Below are positions 1-6,354 of a DNA stretch of 10,614 nt, piece after piece. Below the pieces are notes generated by a model. The model was not told the origin of the DNA and ran no database searches. It saw only the letters and a list, made by a program, of their open reading frames with translations. The stretch's first letter is position 1; each line of letters begins with the position of its first letter. The stretch lies in assembly GCA_033720735.1 (NCBI GenBank), contig JAWWBX010000135.1, positions 1-10,614 on the forward strand, read 5' to 3'. The DNA comes from B8-G4 sp033720735. Its GTDB lineage: Bacteria; Bacteroidota; Bacteroidia; Chitinophagales; Saprospiraceae. The position numbers and the translations under genes were made by a program.

Positions 1-1
1 A

Positions 2-199
2 ACCGACGCCGGCAGGCTGAAAAGCGACTCGGGGAATGTCGCGATCGGTCTCACCGTGGAAGATTTTGGCGCCATGTACGATCGGCTCAAAGAGCAGGGG
101 ATCGCCGTCACCGAACGCGGTGAAGAGGGCGGCCGCTTTCTCCATTTCAGCGACCCCGACGGAACCAGCCTGTATGTGATCGAACCGAGCGGTGATTGA
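2..199 (+). CDS. VOC (glyoxalase-fold) family protein, C-terminal part
   Basis: This is the 3' end of a gene that begins before the window: 65 codons are open from base 2 to a TGA at 197-199. The fragment has the second half of a vicinal-oxygen-chelate domain: a beta strand (NVAIGLTVED), a helix (FGAMYDRLKEQGI), a linker with several Glu and Gly, then the closing strand pair around FLHFSDPDGTSLYVIEP. The 'F-x-DPDG-x-x-x-x-V-I-E' ending is typical of glyoxalase/bleomycin-resistance-type proteins, where the final Glu is often a metal ligand. Substrate and reaction cannot be inferred, since this fold covers isomerases, dioxygenases, resistance proteins and many uncharacterised members. It is one of three VOC genes in the window and is not a close copy of either of the others. 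Family assignment is firm; function is unknown. Confidence 0.85.
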   Translation, partial: TDAGRLKSDSGNVAIGLTVEDFGAMYDRLKEQGIAVTERGEEGGRFLHFSDPDGTSLYVIEPSGD

Positions 200-240
200 T
201 GATTGCTTGGAACGGGAACCTGAGAGCTTGAGTCCTCCAT

Positions 241-289
241 CTTTTCGCTTTTCACTCTTCACTTTTCTCTGATTCCCGAATCCTGCTCA
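241..289. repeat. Degenerate heptamer tandem array, copy A
   Basis: The stretch divides into consecutive 7-base units related to CTTTTCA: CTTTTCG (241), CTTTTCA (248), CTCTTCA (255), then CTTTTCT (262), CTGATTC (269), CCGAATC (276) and CTGCTCA (283). It is strongly pyrimidine-biased at its start. It lies 42 bases after the stop of the first VOC gene. Bases 248-278 match 1795-1825 at 27 of 31 positions, so the two are copies of one element and not chance low-complexity sequence. Confidence 0.6.
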
Positions 290-400
290 GATGATACCGG
301 TCATTAAGCCAGGATCGACTTCTGCTCATTCGGTTAGGCCAGGAATTGGCGAGCCGGGATCTTGGTAGGATCCAAATCCATTGACGTGTCTGCACAGGTT

Positions 401-1735
401 ATGCCTATCGATCGTATCTCTTCTGTCTCTGAAGGAAAAACACGGGCTGTCGTCATTGGCGCCAGTATGGCGGGATTGCTCACCGCACGGGTGCTGAGTG
501 ATTTCCATGACGAAGTCGTGATCATTGAAAAAGATGTGGTCCCTGACGAACCAGCTTCACGCAAGGGGCAGCCACAGACCCGGCACCTGCACGGCCTGCT
601 GGCCCGGGGGCTGGACGTACTCGAATCACTGCTGCCCGGCCTCACCGTTGAGCTGATCCAGCACGGGGCAATCTACGATGACATGGGCTCAGCGATTCGC
701 TGGTACCAGTTTGGGGGATATCGCCGGCAGTTTGTCAGCGGCCTGATGGGTGTGATCCAAAGCCGGCCTCTTCTCGAGTTCCTGGTACGGCGGCGGGTAC
801 TGGCGCTGCCGGGCGTACGCCTGATGGACCGCTGTAGTGCTGACCGCTTGGCCATTTCCCGGGGTACAGTGACGGGGCTCCACGTCCTGCTCGACGGCCG
901 ACCTGCCTTGCTCTCCTCCGATCTCGTCGTCGACTGCGCAGGTCGCGGATCGCGCACCGCCAGCTGGCTTGCCGAAGCGGGCTTCCCATCACCAAAGACC
1001 TCTGAAGTGACCGTGCATTTGGGTTATGCAACACGTACCTATCGCTGGGAAGAAGACCACCTGACAGGTGCACGCCTGTGTATGTCGCTGCCCAGTCCTC
1101 CGCAGGTGCGCCGGTCAGGCTTCCTGCTGCCGATCGAAGGCAAGCGCTGGATGCTGACGATGGCTGGCTGGCACCGGGATTATCCGCCGACGGACGAAGA
1201 AGGGTTCAATGCCTTTGCGCGCAGCCTGCCTTTGCCCGATATCTACCGGATCATCCGGTCGGCAGAGCCGCTCTCTGATATCCTGCCCTATCGCTTCAAA
1301 TCGAGCCGCAGATTTCACTATGAAAAGCTGAGCACCTTTCCCGACGGCCTGCTCGTGCTAGGTGATGCCGTCGCGAGTTTCAACCCCGTCTATGCCCAGG
1401 GGATGACGTCCGCAGCCATGCAAGCCAACGCCCTGCATGCATGTCTTCAAAAAGGGCTTCGCGGACACGCATTGTCCAGACAATATTTCAAAAAAGTGGC
1501 ACGTCTGGTCGATATTCCCTGGCAGTTGGCCACTGGTGAAGACTTCCGTTTTCCGGAAACAACAGGCCCCAAACCTGCCGGCACCGACCTCCTCAACACC
1601 TATGTCACGCGCGTCCACAAGGCCACACACCGTGATACCGCCGTCTACGGACAGTTCCTCCAGGTGATGAACATGGTCGAGCCACCGACCAGCCTGCTGT
1701 GCCCGCGCATGCTGTGGCGGGTCCTCCTGCGCTGA
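401..1735 (+). CDS. FAD-dependent monooxygenase/oxidoreductase (PHBH-type fold)
   Basis: The 444-residue protein is a flavin-dependent oxidoreductase of the broad UbiH/LasC-like class (COG0654). A Rossmann start (AVVIGASMAGLLTAR, Gly20 to Gly25) is followed by the ribose-binding acid in VVIIEKD (Glu43). A segment typical of the group, RHLHGLLARGLDVLE (61-75), comes next, then a mid-domain VVDCAGRGSR and the second FAD motif GDAVASFNPVYAQGM (321-335). Relatives are epoxidases, hydroxylases or related flavoenzymes, usually soluble and fed by NAD(P)H or a separate reductase. No reductase or polyketide/terpenoid partner gene is nearby, so the substrate is open. ATG at 401 is chosen because it leaves a normal short tail before the Rossmann strand; an in-frame TTG at 362 would add 13 residues. 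There is no Shine-Dalgarno sequence. It is flanked on both sides by copies of the heptamer array. Confidence 0.85.
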   Translation: MPIDRISSVSEGKTRAVVIGASMAGLLTARVLSDFHDEVVIIEKDVVPDEPASRKGQPQTRHLHGLLARGLDVLESLLPGLTVELIQHGAIYDDMGSAIRWYQFGGYRRQFVSGLMGVIQSRPLLEFLVRRRVLALPGVRLMDRCSADRLAISRGTVTGLHVLLDGRPALLSSDLVVDCAGRGSRTASWLAEAGFPSPKTSEVTVHLGYATRTYRWEEDHLTGARLCMSLPSPPQVRRSGFLLPIEGKRWMLTMAGWHRDYPPTDEEGFNAFARSLPLPDIYRIIRSAEPLSDILPYRFKSSRRFHYEKLSTFPDGLLVLGDAVASFNPVYAQGMTSAAMQANALHACLQKGLRGHALSRQYFKKVARLVDIPWQLATGEDFRFPETTGPKPAGTDLLNTYVTRVHKATHRDTAVYGQFLQVMNMVEPPTSLLCPRMLWRVLLR

Positions 1736-1780
1736 TTTGTAACCAACTGCGCGCCAGCTCTGGTTCCTTCCCTCGCAAAC

Positions 1781-1829
1781 ATCTTCGCTTTCCACTTTTC
1801 ACTCTTAACTTTTCACTGAATTCCGCCAA
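1781..1829. repeat. Degenerate heptamer tandem array, copy B
   Basis: A second 7-base-periodic array follows the monooxygenase stop by 45 bases. Its units are ATCTTCG (1781), CTTTCCA (1788), CTTTTCA (1795), then CTCTTAA (1802), CTTTTCA (1809), CTGAATT (1816) and CCGCCAA (1823). It shares the order of units with the array at 241-289, including the exit into CTGAnTYCCG. The remaining gap to the S41 gene (1830-1907) holds only a candidate promoter. Confidence 0.6.
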
Positions 1830-1854
1830 ATCCATCCATCCACTCGACGAGCAG

Positions 1855-1887
1855 TTTCGACACCCCTGCCAACTGGTCGTATCTTGA
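1855..1887 (+). promoter_or_regulatory. Candidate Bacteroidota-type promoter for the S41 peptidase gene
   Basis: TTTCG at 1855-1859 and TATCTTGA at 1880-1887 are separated by 20 bases. They resemble the Bacteroidota sigma-A pattern (TTTG about 19-20 bases before TAnnTTTG), with one mismatch or base shift in each box. The -7-like box is 20 bases before the ATG at 1908, giving a short leader. No ribosome-binding site follows. This is pattern matching only. Confidence 0.35.
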
Positions 1888-1907
1888 CCTGATAAAACGA
1901 CCTCAGT

Positions 1908-3584
1908 ATGAAATGGCTCTCCATTGTTCTGACCCTCATCACCGCTACTGCCACCAGTCAACCGGATCTGACCGCCGACCAGTGGCGTGCCGATTTGAAG
2001 TTCCTGCAGGAAACTGTCCATGAAGACTATCCCTTTTTATTCAAAAAAACCACTGCTCACGCATTTGACTCAGCGGTAGCAGTGCTCCATCAGGCCATTC
2101 CGAAGCTTGCTCCGCACGAGATCATTGTCGGATTGGCGCGCACGGTGGCATTGTTCGAGTATGGCCATACTACCCTCCCGCTCAGCGGCTGGCGCGACCG
2201 GGGCAGTTACAGCTTCGACCAGGCCCGGTTTGTTTTGGATCATTTCAGCGACGGGATCTTTGTCCAGGGCACCACCAGCGCGCACGAAAACACACTCGGC
2301 GCCAAAGTGATTGCCGTGGAGGGCATGCCGATCGACCAGGCGCTGGCAGCCGTCAAACCGGCCTTTCCAACGGAAAATAACGCATTCTTCATGGCGTACG
2401 GGCTCAGTTTTCTCGGATGTCCGCAGATCCTGCACGCACAAGGCGTGACCTCTTCCCTGAAGAAGTCGGTCACCCTGACCCTCGAAAAAGAAGGAAAGGT
2501 CTTTGACCACACCTTCGATATGATCACGGAGAAGGACTTTCCCGGACAATACACCATCGTCAAGGAAGAAGGTGACTGGCTCAACGCCCGCGACAATAGT
2601 CGCGACCCGCTCTGGCTCAAGCATCTTGACCGCATCTACTACTTCGAGCATCTCCCCGAGCACAACGCCGTCTACGTGCGGCAGTCTCAGATCCAGGATG
2701 ATCCTGAAGAAGACATCCCGACCTTTTACGAGCGTGTATTTCGCTTCATTGAAGAAAACCAGGTCGACAAACTGATCCTTGACGTGCGTCTCAACGGTGG
2801 CGGCAACAACTACAAGAACAAGCCGGTGATCACCGGCGTCATCAGATCACGCATCAACGAACCTGGTAAATTCTTCGTGATCACCGGGGGCCAGACCTTC
2901 TCGGCATGCCAGAACCTGGTCAACGAATTGTCCAACTATACCAACGCCATCTTCGTTGGCGGCCCTACCGGCGAGAATATCAATTTCTATGGTGACAACA
3001 ACGAGGTCACACTACCCAATAGCAAGATCAATGCCTACCTCTCCTTCGCCTGGTGGCAAGACAAGCCGCAGTGGGAAAACGCCGACTGGCTGGCTCCCCA
3101 CCTGGCGGTGGAGATGAGCTTCGAGGAATATGCCACCAACCAGGATCCGCTGGTGGCGGCAGCCCTCAATTTCTCCTCCAACAATTTCGTGCTCAACCCG
3201 ATGCAGTATCTCACCGACTTGTATCAAAGCGGTCAGCACGAAAAACTGCAGTCCGAGGCCGTGCGCATGATCAATGATCCTGCCTATGCCTTCTTTGATT
3301 TTGAAAAGGAATTCAATGACCTCGGGTACGAGTTGATGGGCCGCGGGGATGTGCAGACGGCGGTCGTGGTGTTCCAGTTTGCTGCCGGGCTGTTCCCCGA
3401 TTCGGCGAATGTCTGGGACAGCCTGGCCGAGGGCATGTGGCGCAGCGGCAATATTGCAAAGGCGAAGGAATTGTATCAAAAGGCCATTTCGATGGATCCG
3501 GACGGATACGTAGGTGAGAATGCAAGGAAGATGTTAAAACGGATCAAGGAGGAGTCGAGTCAAGGCAGTCGGTCCAATCACTAG
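1908..3584 (+). CDS. Secreted S41 family peptidase with C-terminal TPR repeats
   Basis: The 558-residue protein begins with a signal peptide (MKWLSIVLTLITATATS, probable cleavage near 17-18), so it should act in the periplasm or outside the cell. Residues 20-130 form the N-terminal domain, with HEDYPFLF and EYGHTTLP (His87 in the GHT motif). A PDZ-like piece (GAKVIAVEGMPIDQAL) lies near 131-146. The S41 core covers about 285-400: LILDVRLNGGGN, then the nucleophile in GGQTFSACQ (Ser332), then VGGPTGENINFYGD. The Lys of CtpA-type enzymes (GKG) is absent there; Glu356-Asn357 stand instead, which fits the tricorn/IRBP-like branch. The C-terminus (about 465-545) is two TPR units around GDVQTAVVVFQFAAGLFPD and GNIAKAKELYQKAISMDPD. 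Such proteins are common in Bacteroidota, often annotated only as S41; the peptide substrate is unknown. Confidence 0.88.
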   Translation: MKWLSIVLTLITATATSQPDLTADQWRADLKFLQETVHEDYPFLFKKTTAHAFDSAVAVLHQAIPKLAPHEIIVGLARTVALFEYGHTTLPLSGWRDRGSYSFDQARFVLDHFSDGIFVQGTTSAHENTLGAKVIAVEGMPIDQALAAVKPAFPTENNAFFMAYGLSFLGCPQILHAQGVTSSLKKSVTLTLEKEGKVFDHTFDMITEKDFPGQYTIVKEEGDWLNARDNSRDPLWLKHLDRIYYFEHLPEHNAVYVRQSQIQDDPEEDIPTFYERVFRFIEENQVDKLILDVRLNGGGNNYKNKPVITGVIRSRINEPGKFFVITGGQTFSACQNLVNELSNYTNAIFVGGPTGENINFYGDNNEVTLPNSKINAYLSFAWWQDKPQWENADWLAPHLAVEMSFEEYATNQDPLVAAALNFSSNNFVLNPMQYLTDLYQSGQHEKLQSEAVRMINDPAYAFFDFEKEFNDLGYELMGRGDVQTAVVVFQFAAGLFPDSANVWDSLAEGMWRSGNIAKAKELYQKAISMDPDGYVGENARKMLKRIKEESSQGSRSNH

Positions 3585-3602
3585 CACATATGTCATCCTG
3601 AT

Positions 3603-3623
3603 ATCGACAAATATTTGGTCGAT
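3603..3623. promoter_or_regulatory. Near-perfect palindrome upstream of the SRPBCC gene
   Basis: Six-base arms ATCGAC (3603-3608) and GTCGAT (3618-3623) flank AAATATTT (3609-3616), with a single extra G at 3617 breaking full symmetry. The centre CAAATATTTG (3608-3617) is itself a perfect palindrome. It lies 19 bases after the S41 stop and 20 bases before the SRPBCC start, and TTTT follows at 3623-3626. It could be an operator or a weak terminator for the S41 gene. AATATTTG (3610-3617) is also one base off the Bacteroidota -7 consensus. Confidence 0.45.
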
Positions 3624-3643
3624 TTTCGCACCTTGAAGGCGAG

Positions 3644-4102
3644 ATGAAACAACAGGAAGTCCCGGTCCATGGGTATCGGCCTGATGCGGTCACGTGGAAG
3701 ATCCATCTGCGCTCATCGCCTTCGAAGGTATTTGCCTTTCTGACAACGGATGCTGGCCGCGCCGCGTTCTGGGCGGAATCTGCCGTAGAACATGAGGGGG
3801 AGATTCAATTTACCTTCAGCAGTGGTGTGACTTATCGCGGGCGCGTGATCAGAGTGGTGCCATCTACTCTTTTCGAGCTTGACTATTTCGCATCGCTGGT
3901 GCGGTTTGAGCTGGAAGATGACGGACAGGGCGGCACCGACCTGACCGTGACAAATACGCACTTCGAGGCCGACGTCTACCTTGATCTTCATGCCGGATGG
4001 ATCTCCGTACTGATGGCCCTCAAGGCGGCAGCCGACCATGGTATCGATCTCCGCAACCACGACCCCGAAAGGACCTGGAGCCAGGGGTATGCAGACAACT
4101 AG
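3644..4102 (+). CDS. SRPBCC (START/AHSA1-like) domain protein
   Basis: The 152-residue soluble protein has the order expected of the SRPBCC (Bet v1-like) fold. An N-terminal strand and helix (WKIHLRSSPSKVFAFLTTDAGRAAFW, about 18-43) is followed by a meander of strands (EIQFTFSSGVTYRGRVIRVVP, FELDYF, VRFELED, TDLTVTN). A long C-terminal helix (GWISVLMALKAAADHGIDL) closes the hydrophobic cavity. The family binds or transfers hydrophobic ligands, or in the AHSA1 branch co-operates with Hsp90; nothing here identifies the ligand. Start: ATG at 3644 has GAAGGCGAG directly upstream, one of the few weak Shine-Dalgarno matches in the window. The gene is probably cotranscribed with the DUF2019-like gene that follows. 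An operator-like palindrome sits just before it. Confidence 0.8.
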   Translation: MKQQEVPVHGYRPDAVTWKIHLRSSPSKVFAFLTTDAGRAAFWAESAVEHEGEIQFTFSSGVTYRGRVIRVVPSTLFELDYFASLVRFELEDDGQGGTDLTVTNTHFEADVYLDLHAGWISVLMALKAAADHGIDLRNHDPERTWSQGYADN

Positions 4103-4139
4103 CTATGACTCTAAAGTGTCACTCAAATCATCCCTGCAA

Positions 4140-4478
4140 ATGAACCACGATCCACTCCGGATCTTCGTCGATTGCGCTATCGAGAAAGGTGACTTCCATC
4201 CCGACAGCAAGCAGGATCGCCATCTATTCAAAAAGATGAGCGAGGCATTCCATGCACTCATGACGCAGAAAGACGGCCATGAGCGTTTCGAGCAATTACT
4301 CCATCACCACAGTCCACATGTTCGGCTTTGGGCGGCAACACAGATGATTTGCGTAGGGCATGCGGCGGCGCACGGTGTGCTGGATTCCCTGGCCGCACAT
4401 TCCGGATATCCCGGGAGCACGGCCCGTCTCGTACTCAGCGAATACCTGCAGGGGCGACTGCGTCCGCCCTTCGGGTAG
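4140..4478 (+). CDS. DUF2019-like small helical protein
   Basis: The 112-residue protein resembles DUF2019 proteins, whose function is unknown. It has an opening helix (DPLRIFVDCAIEKGDF), a central helix (DRHLFKKMSEAFHALM), and a HEAT-like pair: HHSPHVRLWAATQMICVGHAAAHGVLDSLA. The 'h-x-p-x-VRLWAA' turn and the later Leu-Ser-Glu-Tyr-Leu-x-Gly helix ending in RLRPPFG match the family's closing pattern. It has no signal peptide or membrane segment. ATG at 4140 is chosen because DUF2019 proteins start shortly before the first helix. In-frame ATGs at 4089 (overlapping the SRPBCC gene by 14 bases, with AGGGG just upstream) and 4038 are possible alternatives. In other genomes such proteins are often orphan or immunity-like small genes, but no toxin partner is visible here. 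Family call is by eye; role unknown. Confidence 0.72.
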   Translation: MNHDPLRIFVDCAIEKGDFHPDSKQDRHLFKKMSEAFHALMTQKDGHERFEQLLHHHSPHVRLWAATQMICVGHAAAHGVLDSLAAHSGYPGSTARLVLSEYLQGRLRPPFG

Positions 4479-4530
4479 CGGTCCGGGTGTTTGCGTGATT
4501 CGTATCCCGTCCTTGCTTACCTTACGCACC

Positions 4531-5550
4531 ATGCCTGACTCACCGTCGCCGACGATGCGCGCTGTGCTCTGCACGCGCTACGGATCGCCCGATGTACTGC
4601 AAATCGGCGAGATACCACGTCCGACCGTCAAGGATCGCGAGGTACTGATCCGCGTGCATGCCGCCACGGCCACCCCCGGGGATTGCGAGATGCGGAGCTT
4701 CAAATTTCCGTACTGGTGGCTGTGGATCGTGCTCCGGCTGATCATTGGCATCCGCAAGCCCCGTCGGCCCGTGCTGGGCATGGAACTGGCTGGAGAGATC
4801 TTGGAAACCGGCAAACTGGTGACCAGGTACCAGCCGGGCCAGAGGGTGGTGGCTTCGACCGGATTGCGCTTTGGTGCTTACGCTGAATACGCGACTCTGC
4901 CCGAGACAACACCGATGGCCGTCATTCCTCCTGGCGTCCCATATCAGCAAGCGGCAACACTGCCGGTCGGCGGTGTAAACGCACTTCACTTTCTGCGGCT
5001 CGGCAAAGTGCAACCCGGGGCATCCATATTGATCAATGGTGCGGGTGGAGTGATCGGCACGTACGCCGTTCAGATCGCGAAGACAATGGGTGGTATCGTC
5101 ACCGGTGTCGATAGCGCGGACAAACTGGAAGCCATCAAAGGTCTCGGGGCCACACACCTCGTCGATTATCAACAGGAAGATATCGGGCAACTTGCTCCGC
5201 GCTACGACGTGATCTTCGACGTCACCGGCAGGATGTCATACCGGAGCATGCTGCGGTTGCTCAAGCCGGAGGGACGCTACGTACTGGCCAATCCCCGCGT
5301 GCGTGACATGTTGCGGGCTCCCTTTACCAACTTGCTGGGGCGGCGCAGGGTGATCTTCCGGTTCGCAGCAGAGCGCAATGAAGATCTTGACTACCTGCTC
5401 ACCCAGATCAAAGAAGGCCGCCTTCGCCCATACATCGATCGGGTGTTTCCCCTTGATCACACAGCCGCTGCGCATCGTTATGTCGAGACAGGAGAAAAAG
5501 TCGGGTGCGTGGTCATTCAGGTGATGCCTGATATTGAGCGTGAAGGGTGA
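4531..5550 (+). CDS. NAD(P)-dependent MDR dehydrogenase, quinone-oxidoreductase type
   Basis: This 339-residue protein belongs to the medium-chain dehydrogenase/reductase superfamily. The N-terminal GroES-like domain (about 10-130) contains VLIRVHAATATPGDCEMR, PVLGMELAGEI and the strand GQRVVASTG. The Rossmann nucleotide site is NGAGGVIGTYAVQIAK (169-184), followed by VTGVDSADKLE and GATHLVDYQ. The C-terminal part (LLKPEGRYVL to the final strand GEKVGCVVIQV) completes the fold. The four-cysteine structural-zinc lobe and catalytic Cys/His zinc ligands are missing, so it groups with zinc-independent quinone or enal/enone reductases, probably NADPH-dependent and cytosolic. A hydrophobic insert after MRSFKFP (WWLWIVLRLIIGI, about 62-74) is typical of a common Bacteroidota/Firmicutes subgroup. 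ATG at 4531 or 4555 both work; the open frame extends back into the DUF2019-like gene but that part looks non-coding. Exact substrate unknown. Confidence 0.85.
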   Translation: MPDSPSPTMRAVLCTRYGSPDVLQIGEIPRPTVKDREVLIRVHAATATPGDCEMRSFKFPYWWLWIVLRLIIGIRKPRRPVLGMELAGEILETGKLVTRYQPGQRVVASTGLRFGAYAEYATLPETTPMAVIPPGVPYQQAATLPVGGVNALHFLRLGKVQPGASILINGAGGVIGTYAVQIAKTMGGIVTGVDSADKLEAIKGLGATHLVDYQQEDIGQLAPRYDVIFDVTGRMSYRSMLRLLKPEGRYVLANPRVRDMLRAPFTNLLGRRRVIFRFAAERNEDLDYLLTQIKEGRLRPYIDRVFPLDHTAAAHRYVETGEKVGCVVIQVMPDIEREG

Positions 5551-5598
5551 GCGTGTGCTGGACGCACAGAAACCCAGGGGTAGTCGCGGGCTAACCAT

Positions 5599-5617
5599 CA
5601 TGAATTTACGATTCATG
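5599..5617. promoter_or_regulatory. Perfect 7-bp inverted repeat in the gap after the MDR gene
   Basis: CATGAAT (5599-5605) and ATTCATG (5611-5617) are exact inverted copies around the 5-base loop TTACG. The element lies 48 bases after the MDR stop. No T-run follows, so a classical intrinsic terminator is unlikely; it could be an operator or an RNA processing or stability hairpin. Confidence 0.4.
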
Positions 5618-5688
5618 CCACACGGCCGCCAACCCTGTCGTTATCAATTTTCACTATGAATTCGCGATCATGTCGAAGAATCATCTTC

Positions 5689-5720
5689 GGCCTGGCTGAA
5701 CGGTCAGGCCACCCCTGGCC
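5689..5720 (+). promoter_or_regulatory. Overlapping alternative hairpins in the leader of the YdeI-like gene
   Basis: GGCCTG (5689-5694) can pair with CAGGCC (5705-5710), extended by a G-T and a C-G pair. GGCCA (5707-5711) can instead pair with TGGCC (5716-5720) across CCCC. Both structures need the GGCC at 5707-5710, so they exclude each other. A TTTTCTT stretch follows at 5731-5737, just before the start at 5750. This is compatible with an attenuator or with a terminator of the upstream gene, but neither is demonstrated. Confidence 0.3.
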
Positions 5721-5749
5721 CCAGCCTCCGTTTTCTTACTTTCGTGATC

Positions 5750-6343
5750 ATGGCTACCGAAACGTACAAAGGCTTCCCGGCAATCGAGGCACGGTCAGCG
5801 GACGTCTGGCGCAGCTGGCTCAAGACAAATCATACCACCTCGGAATCGGTCTGGCTGATCATCTACAAAAAGGACTCAGGCGTCAGCTCCGTCAATTACC
5901 AGGAGGCGGTCGATGAGGCACTCTGCTTCGGGTGGGTCGACAGCAAGCCCAACAAACGTGACGATCGGAGCTACTACCAGTTCTTTTCTCCGCGCAATCC
6001 TAAAAGCAACTGGAGCAGGAACAACAAAAAGCGCGTTGACAGATTGATCAAGGCGGGTAAAATGGCGGAGGCCGGGTATGCAATGATCAAGACGGCAAAG
6101 GAGAACGGCACCTGGGACGCCCTGAATGACGTGGAGGACCTGATCGTTCCACCCGATCTGCAGGAGGCATTCGGCCGGCAGCCCTCCTCCTTTGATCACT
6201 GGACGCAATTCCCGGACTCCGTCAAACGCAGCATCCTGGAGTGGATCTTGAATGCCAAACAACCAGCAACGCGGGCCAAACGCATTGAGGAAACGGCGGA
6301 AAAGGCTGCCCGGAACATCCGGGCCAATCAGTATCGGCAATAG
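5750..6343 (+). CDS. YdeI/OmdA family protein
   Basis: This 197-residue soluble protein matches the YdeI/OmpD-associated (OmdA) family from end to end. It shows the N-terminal VWRSWLKTNH and VWLIIYKKDSG, the family hallmark EALCFGWVDSKP (56-67), and FSPRNPKSNWSRNNKKRVDRLI (79-100). The C-terminal OmdA piece, SVKRSILEWILNAKQPATR followed by AKRIEETAEKA, is also present. Some relatives are labelled bacteriocin-protection proteins, but the molecular role is not established and that label should not be taken as function. ATG at 5750 (MATETYKG) is preferred over the GTG at 5744, although both are in frame. There is no Shine-Dalgarno sequence, and TACTTTCG at 5737-5744 resembles a -7 box but sits very close. 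The stop lies 11 bases before the AraC-like start, indicating cotranscription. Confidence 0.87.
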   Translation: MATETYKGFPAIEARSADVWRSWLKTNHTTSESVWLIIYKKDSGVSSVNYQEAVDEALCFGWVDSKPNKRDDRSYYQFFSPRNPKSNWSRNNKKRVDRLIKAGKMAEAGYAMIKTAKENGTWDALNDVEDLIVPPDLQEAFGRQPSSFDHWTQFPDSVKRSILEWILNAKQPATRAKRIEETAEKAARNIRANQYRQ

Positions 6344-6354
6344 TGCAGCTCCAC

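Noticed and set aside
357..373. GGATC / GATCC inverted repeat near the alternative TTG start of the monooxygenase
   Set aside because: Only 5-bp arms with a 7-base loop, frequent by chance.
4360..4530. Upstream extension of the MDR protein
   Set aside because: The added residues (Arg/Pro/Cys-rich) lie inside the DUF2019-like gene and do not resemble the MDR N-terminus, which begins naturally at 4531 or 4555.
4540..5190. Minus-strand open frame (216 codons) opposite the MDR gene
   Set aside because: The plus-strand frame holds a full MDR fold with intact nucleotide motif; the antisense product has no family features.
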